The notes beneath the pieces are model-generated. The model saw nothing but the letters and a program-made list of their open reading frames with translations. It did not search any database and was not told the origin of the DNA. A stretch of DNA of 39,534 nt from a virus: positions 1 through 39,534 of IMG/VR virus record IMGVR_UViG_3300042519_002058; one strand, written 5' to 3'. This document shows, in pieces, positions 36,311 to 39,534 of this stretch; the stretch's first letter is position 1; each line of letters starts with the position of its first letter. The position numbers and the translations under genes were made by a program.

Positions 36311-36532
36311 ATGCCAGCAAATACAGAATTAAAACCTATGAAATTAATACTCACTCAAGGAGAGGGTACATGGGATAAAGTAATTACAGATTTAGAAGGA
36401 AATATAATCTTTGAACAAAGAGGATTGATTTTATCTGAAGAAAATACTAATAAAGAATACTTCGACGGATGGGAAACTCAATTAAAAGGATTACCATTTT
36501 GGAACATAGTAGAAGTAGAAAGATTTATATAA
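36311..36532 (+). CDS. Small hypothetical protein, 73 aa
   Basis: Two bases after the fibrinogen-like gene and one base before the next gene, so part of the adhesin unit. Strands dominate the first half (MKLILTQGEGTWDKVITDLE, GNIIFEQRGLIL), with a WETQLKGLPFWNIVEVERF end. It may be a fibre chaperone or connector. No family recognised. Confidence 0.6.
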   Translation: MPANTELKPMKLILTQGEGTWDKVITDLEGNIIFEQRGLILSEENTNKEYFDGWETQLKGLPFWNIVEVERFI

Positions 36533-36533
36533 T

Positions 36534-37652
36534 ATGCCAGTAGCAGGAGGACCAAATACATTAGGAGAAAATAATTTAGTATTCGCTTACGATACAGGTG
36601 ATGTGAAGAATTCGTACAAAGGACAACCTACCACTAATCTAGCAAATACAAATTCAGCTAGAACTATGTTTTTACATTACGGTTCTCACGCTATGACTTT
36701 TGCAGACGCACCTGAAAGAGGAGATGGTTGGAAAAAAGTTACAGTAACAACTGTTAACGGCGATAATAATAGATTATCACAGTTTCCGTACATAACAAGT
36801 GCGATAGGTCAAAGAACATACTCAGTAGAGTATGATGTAGGGGCACTCACTACATACAGTTGGAAACTAGACGGTTCAGGAGGGTATGAAATTATTCCTA
36901 TTACAGGTCAAGGAAAATTCCAGTTTACAGTAACACATGGTTCGGTAGGATCTTTTGCTCTTTTTTTAATAAATGGGACAGCAGCAACAGGACTAAACCA
37001 TGTAATATATTATAGATATTATCAAGTAGAAGATAAACCCACAGCTACTCCTTTCACAGCAGGTACTCGATCAGCAACACAAGGACTTCTTCCAGTAATA
37101 GGTACTAGTTCAATAGATTTAACAAATGTATCTTTTGATTCAAATGCTAAAATGGTATTTGATGGTACAAATGATTATATGGTTACATCGACAGCAATTC
37201 CATGTAACTTTGGTACAGGAGATTTTACAGTAGAGGTATTAATATATCCAGAATCGTTTGCAAGTTATGCACACATGGTAGCATTACCGAACCAAAGTAC
37301 TTTTGCATTAAAAGCTAATATAAGCGACGGAGTAATATACTACTACGACCCAGCTTTTTCAACATATGGATCAACATCTGGATGGACATTAACATTAAAC
37401 CAGTGGAACCATGTTATCTTAACTAGATCAGGAAACGTAGCATATGCATATTTGAATGGAGTACCAAAAGGATCTAAAACTGGATTCAATACAAACTTTT
37501 CATCAACTCAAATAGTGAATGTAGGAAACGGAGGTGTAACTGAGTACACACAGAAAAAAATAGACGTAGTAAAAATATACAACAGAGCATTAACAGCCCA
37601 AGAAGTAAAACAAAACTCCCAACAATACAAAACACGTTTTAATTTAAGTTAA
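36534..37652 (+). CDS. LamG-like adhesin, paralogue A
   Basis: 372 residues. The C-terminal domain (about 195-365) is a laminin-G/concanavalin-like sandwich. Its start is MVFDGTNDYMVTSTAIPCNF, with TGDFTVEVLIYPESF, LNQWNHVILTRSGNVAYAYL, NGVPKGSKTGF and the closing VVKIYNRALTAQEVKQNSQQ. Such domains usually bind sugars or proteins, which fits a tail tip. Residues 1-160 form a separate strand-rich domain starting with NLVFAYDTGDVKNSYKGQP. It is a paralogue of the next gene; both share this start, the FDSNA-x-M-x-FDGTNDY block and the YKTRFNLS end. They were likely produced by tandem duplication. Confidence 0.8.
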   Translation: MPVAGGPNTLGENNLVFAYDTGDVKNSYKGQPTTNLANTNSARTMFLHYGSHAMTFADAPERGDGWKKVTVTTVNGDNNRLSQFPYITSAIGQRTYSVEYDVGALTTYSWKLDGSGGYEIIPITGQGKFQFTVTHGSVGSFALFLINGTAATGLNHVIYYRYYQVEDKPTATPFTAGTRSATQGLLPVIGTSSIDLTNVSFDSNAKMVFDGTNDYMVTSTAIPCNFGTGDFTVEVLIYPESFASYAHMVALPNQSTFALKANISDGVIYYYDPAFSTYGSTSGWTLTLNQWNHVILTRSGNVAYAYLNGVPKGSKTGFNTNFSSTQIVNVGNGGVTEYTQKKIDVVKIYNRALTAQEVKQNSQQYKTRFNLS

Positions 37653-37653
37653 T

Positions 37654-38898
37654 ATGGCAGTAGCACAAGGATATGGAAAAACAGTCACATCAGGATCGGT
37701 GTTTGCTTATGATGTAGCAGATTTTAGAAATTCATATAAAGGAAAACCAGGTTACAATGTAACAGGAACACCAGCAGCTTGGGTGGGGAACAATAACACC
37801 TCTGACTTTAAGACAACTATAGGAACTACTACGGTAAATATACCTGCTATAGGAACTAGAGAAGTATCTTTTGTGGATATATGGAATACAGGAGCTTCGA
37901 ACTGCTGTCCATCATTATTTAGATACGGGGATTGGGGCATAACAGCTGGAGTAGTAGGAAGTACATTATATACATATTCTATAATATATAAAACTAAATC
38001 AGGATATACGCATCCTAATTTTATGTATCGATACGAATATAACGGAGGAAGTTATATTACAGAAGTTGGAGTATTTGATACAGCTAAAAGAATAGACTTA
38101 GGAGATGGCTGGTATCAGGCATATAATACATTTACCACAAATGCATCTACAAACGTAATGTATTTAGGGATGTGGTATTATCAATATAATGTATACGATA
38201 CAGTTTACTTATACAAAGCATCACTCACACAAGGTACTCATACATTTCCACCAGAACAAATTATACCACCATATACAACCCGTTCTTCAACACAAGGACT
38301 TGTCCCGTTGGTAGGAAATTCAACAATAGATTTAACAAATGTATCTTTTGATTCAAATGCTCAAATGACTTTTGACGGTACGAATGATTATATTGCTGCA
38401 GGAAATCCTACAGCCTATAGAATGGGTACGAGTAATTTTACATTAGAATGTGTAATGAAGCAATCAAAAACTTCTGGGCATTGCTTACTAGAGTCTAGGG
38501 GAGATAGTTTAGCAGGGTATCTGTGGGTACATAATTACGGAACAACAGGACGAGGATCTCTTTTCCTGAATTACGGAGGTAATCAGTATGTATATCTTCA
38601 AGATGGAGGATATGTTGCAACAACAACTACGCAATACTACCACATGGCGGTTATAGCTAATAGGTCAGCAGGAACTCTTTCCTTTTTTGTTAATGGAAAT
38701 AAAGTAGGAAACGATGTATCGATTCACAGTAATTCGATTACACCTACAGGAGGAGACAGGTACTGGGTAGGAGCAGATTTAGGAGGAAGTCCATGGCAGG
38801 GAGAGATACCCGTATTTAAACACTACAACAGAATACTTTCAGCATCTGAGTTAAGACAGAATTATTTACATTATAAAACAAGATTCAACTTAAGTTAA
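37654..38898 (+). CDS. LamG-like adhesin, paralogue B
   Basis: 414 residues, one base after paralogue A. The N-terminal region starts VFAYDVADFRNSYKGKPGYN and has FVDIWNTGASNCCPSLFRYG, with adjacent cysteines, plus an aromatic-rich stretch. The LamG-like domain begins at MTFDGTNDYIAAGNPTAYRM (about 230) and closes with VFKHYNRILSASELRQNYLH, then YKTRFNLS. The N-terminal domains differ from paralogue A while the LamG region is shared, so the N-terminal part may be swapped or diverging in response to host receptors. Enzyme motifs are not seen. Confidence 0.8.
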   Translation: MAVAQGYGKTVTSGSVFAYDVADFRNSYKGKPGYNVTGTPAAWVGNNNTSDFKTTIGTTTVNIPAIGTREVSFVDIWNTGASNCCPSLFRYGDWGITAGVVGSTLYTYSIIYKTKSGYTHPNFMYRYEYNGGSYITEVGVFDTAKRIDLGDGWYQAYNTFTTNASTNVMYLGMWYYQYNVYDTVYLYKASLTQGTHTFPPEQIIPPYTTRSSTQGLVPLVGNSTIDLTNVSFDSNAQMTFDGTNDYIAAGNPTAYRMGTSNFTLECVMKQSKTSGHCLLESRGDSLAGYLWVHNYGTTGRGSLFLNYGGNQYVYLQDGGYVATTTTQYYHMAVIANRSAGTLSFFVNGNKVGNDVSIHSNSITPTGGDRYWVGADLGGSPWQGEIPVFKHYNRILSASELRQNYLHYKTRFNLS

Positions 38899-38910
38899 TA
38901 TTTATTATAT

Positions 38911-39252
38911 ATGAGTACACAATTTCCAAATAGAAGATGGTTGATAATACCAACCACAGTAACAGGATCAATTGATTTCAATCAAGTATTAGAATCATCA
39001 CCAGAGAGTTTAAGACTATCTGTAGATGGAACTAAAACTTTTATTAAATATGAAATTATAGAAGTACCAGTTACATGTCAAACTGAATTTGTAAATGCAG
39101 AAACAGGAGAACCTGAAGTATGTACTACAGAAGCAGGAGTGTACGGAAGACCGGATATTTACCAGGAAGGTGATACAGAGTATAATCATGAAGAAATTCT
39201 TCATATATTATCAACTGAAGAGTGGTCAAAACCTCTACAAACTTTAGACTAA
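38911..39252 (+). CDS. Hypothetical protein in adhesin unit, 113 aa
   Basis: 12 bases after paralogue B, with a TATTTATT only four bases before the start, which is too close for a normal promoter. Mixed strands (RRWLIIPTTVTGSIDFNQVL, TKTFIKYEIIEVPVTCQTEF) and two cysteines (CQTE and VCTTE). The acidic C-terminus ends with HEEILHILSTEEWSKPLQTL. A structural or chaperone role in the tail is possible; the family is unknown. Confidence 0.6.
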   Translation: MSTQFPNRRWLIIPTTVTGSIDFNQVLESSPESLRLSVDGTKTFIKYEIIEVPVTCQTEFVNAETGEPEVCTTEAGVYGRPDIYQEGDTEYNHEEILHILSTEEWSKPLQTLD

Positions 39253-39253
39253 G

Positions 39254-39534
39254 ATGCCAGATATTAGAATAGTACCCGGAAATGCAATAATGAGCTTTAC
39301 AAGTTCATTAAATTACATAGAAAGAATAACACAAGATCCTTCTGGATCTCTAAACCTGTACGGTTCAGGGTCAACAGGAAGAACAGATTTACTTTCAATA
39401 GACGGAAATAACGGAAGATTATTTACAGTATCTGACGACTTATCTGATTCTTTATTCTCAGTAAATACTATAGCAGGACTTCCAGTAATAGAAGCTTTTG
39501 CCGATAATAGAGTAAACATAGGACAGTACGGAGC
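39254..39534 (+). CDS. Tail fibre protein, 5' end only (partial)
   Basis: ATG at 39254, open to the end of the window (93 codons). It begins MPDIRIVPGNAIMSFTSSLN and contains NNGRLFTVSDDLSDSLFSVN, then TIAGLPVIEAFADNRVNIGQ. This motif (LF-V-DDLSDSLFSVN-I-G-PV-E-F-D) is one I recall as frequent in marine phage fibre and structural proteins. It starts one base after the preceding stop. The 3' end, and so the rest of the protein, lies outside the window. Confidence 0.7.
   Translation, partial: MPDIRIVPGNAIMSFTSSLNYIERITQDPSGSLNLYGSGSTGRTDLLSIDGNNGRLFTVSDDLSDSLFSVNTIAGLPVIEAFADNRVNIGQYG

Overview
The window is a stretch of an AT-rich, tailed-phage genome of the T4-like (myovirus, former Myoviridae) morphogenetic type. 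The core head genes are recognisable from their own motifs: terminase large subunit (gp17-like), portal (gp20-like), S77-type prohead protease (gp21-like), scaffold (gp22-like) and major capsid protein (gp23-like). PhoH, a gp13-like neck protein and a gp15-like tail terminator follow. Every supported gene is on the + strand, genes are packed with short gaps or TAATG/ATGA overlaps, and no gap exceeds 300 bases. No tRNA, CRISPR array, insertion sequence or attachment site was seen. Starts generally lack a strong Shine-Dalgarno sequence and follow A-rich leaders. With the low GC and TATTTATA-like upstream elements, this is compatible with a Bacteroidota (flavobacterial) host, but that is inference. 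It resembles divergent aquatic 'far-T4' phages more than T4 itself.

Layout. (1) About 1-1511: three small genes, two with the N-terminal tag described below and one kinase-like. (2) 1584-3288: a replication pair, a DnaG/gp61-type primase and a RecB/Cas4-type PD-(D/E)XK nuclease. (3) 3359-13439: a 10-kb cargo-like locus. It holds two Pol-beta-type nucleotidyltransferase domains, a 906-residue fusion of nucleotidyltransferase, NMNAT-like cytidylyltransferase and two HExxH metalloprotease-like domains, a HAD 5'-nucleotidase-like protein, several small modular proteins, a composite zinc/EF-hand protein and a second PD-(D/E)XK-like nuclease. (4) 13521-23081: the head operon, in the order 17-20-(284 aa)-(73 aa)-(325 aa)-21-(79 aa)-22-23. 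(5) 23169-28531: capsid-associated unknowns, PhoH and the neck/tail-completion genes. (6) 28537-39534: adhesion genes: fibres, a 1661-residue collagen-like fibre, a fibrinogen-like protein, two LamG-like paralogues and a truncated last gene.

The unifying observation is a short amphipathic basic tag of the type M-K-K-S-x-L-K-x-I-I-x-E-x. It occurs at the N-terminus, and sometimes inside or at the C-terminus, of many proteins in regions 1, 3 and 4. It resembles the capsid-targeting sequences of T4 internal proteins, which end at the (L/I)-x-E sites cut by gp21. The simplest reading is that this phage loads a large set of enzymes (nucleotidyltransferases, proteases, nucleotidase, nuclease, kinase-like protein) into the prohead, trims them with its gp21-like protease, and delivers them with the DNA. 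The scaffold also carries two tandem Gly/Ala-rich hydrophobic segments that could be released on maturation.

Transcription units appear to be separated by intrinsic terminators near 1526, 13461, 19891, 23106, 24044 and 30217. They begin with two recurring AT-rich elements, CTATTTATA (usually ending 16-17 nt before the ATG) and TTCGTATATTTA, which are candidate phage promoters.
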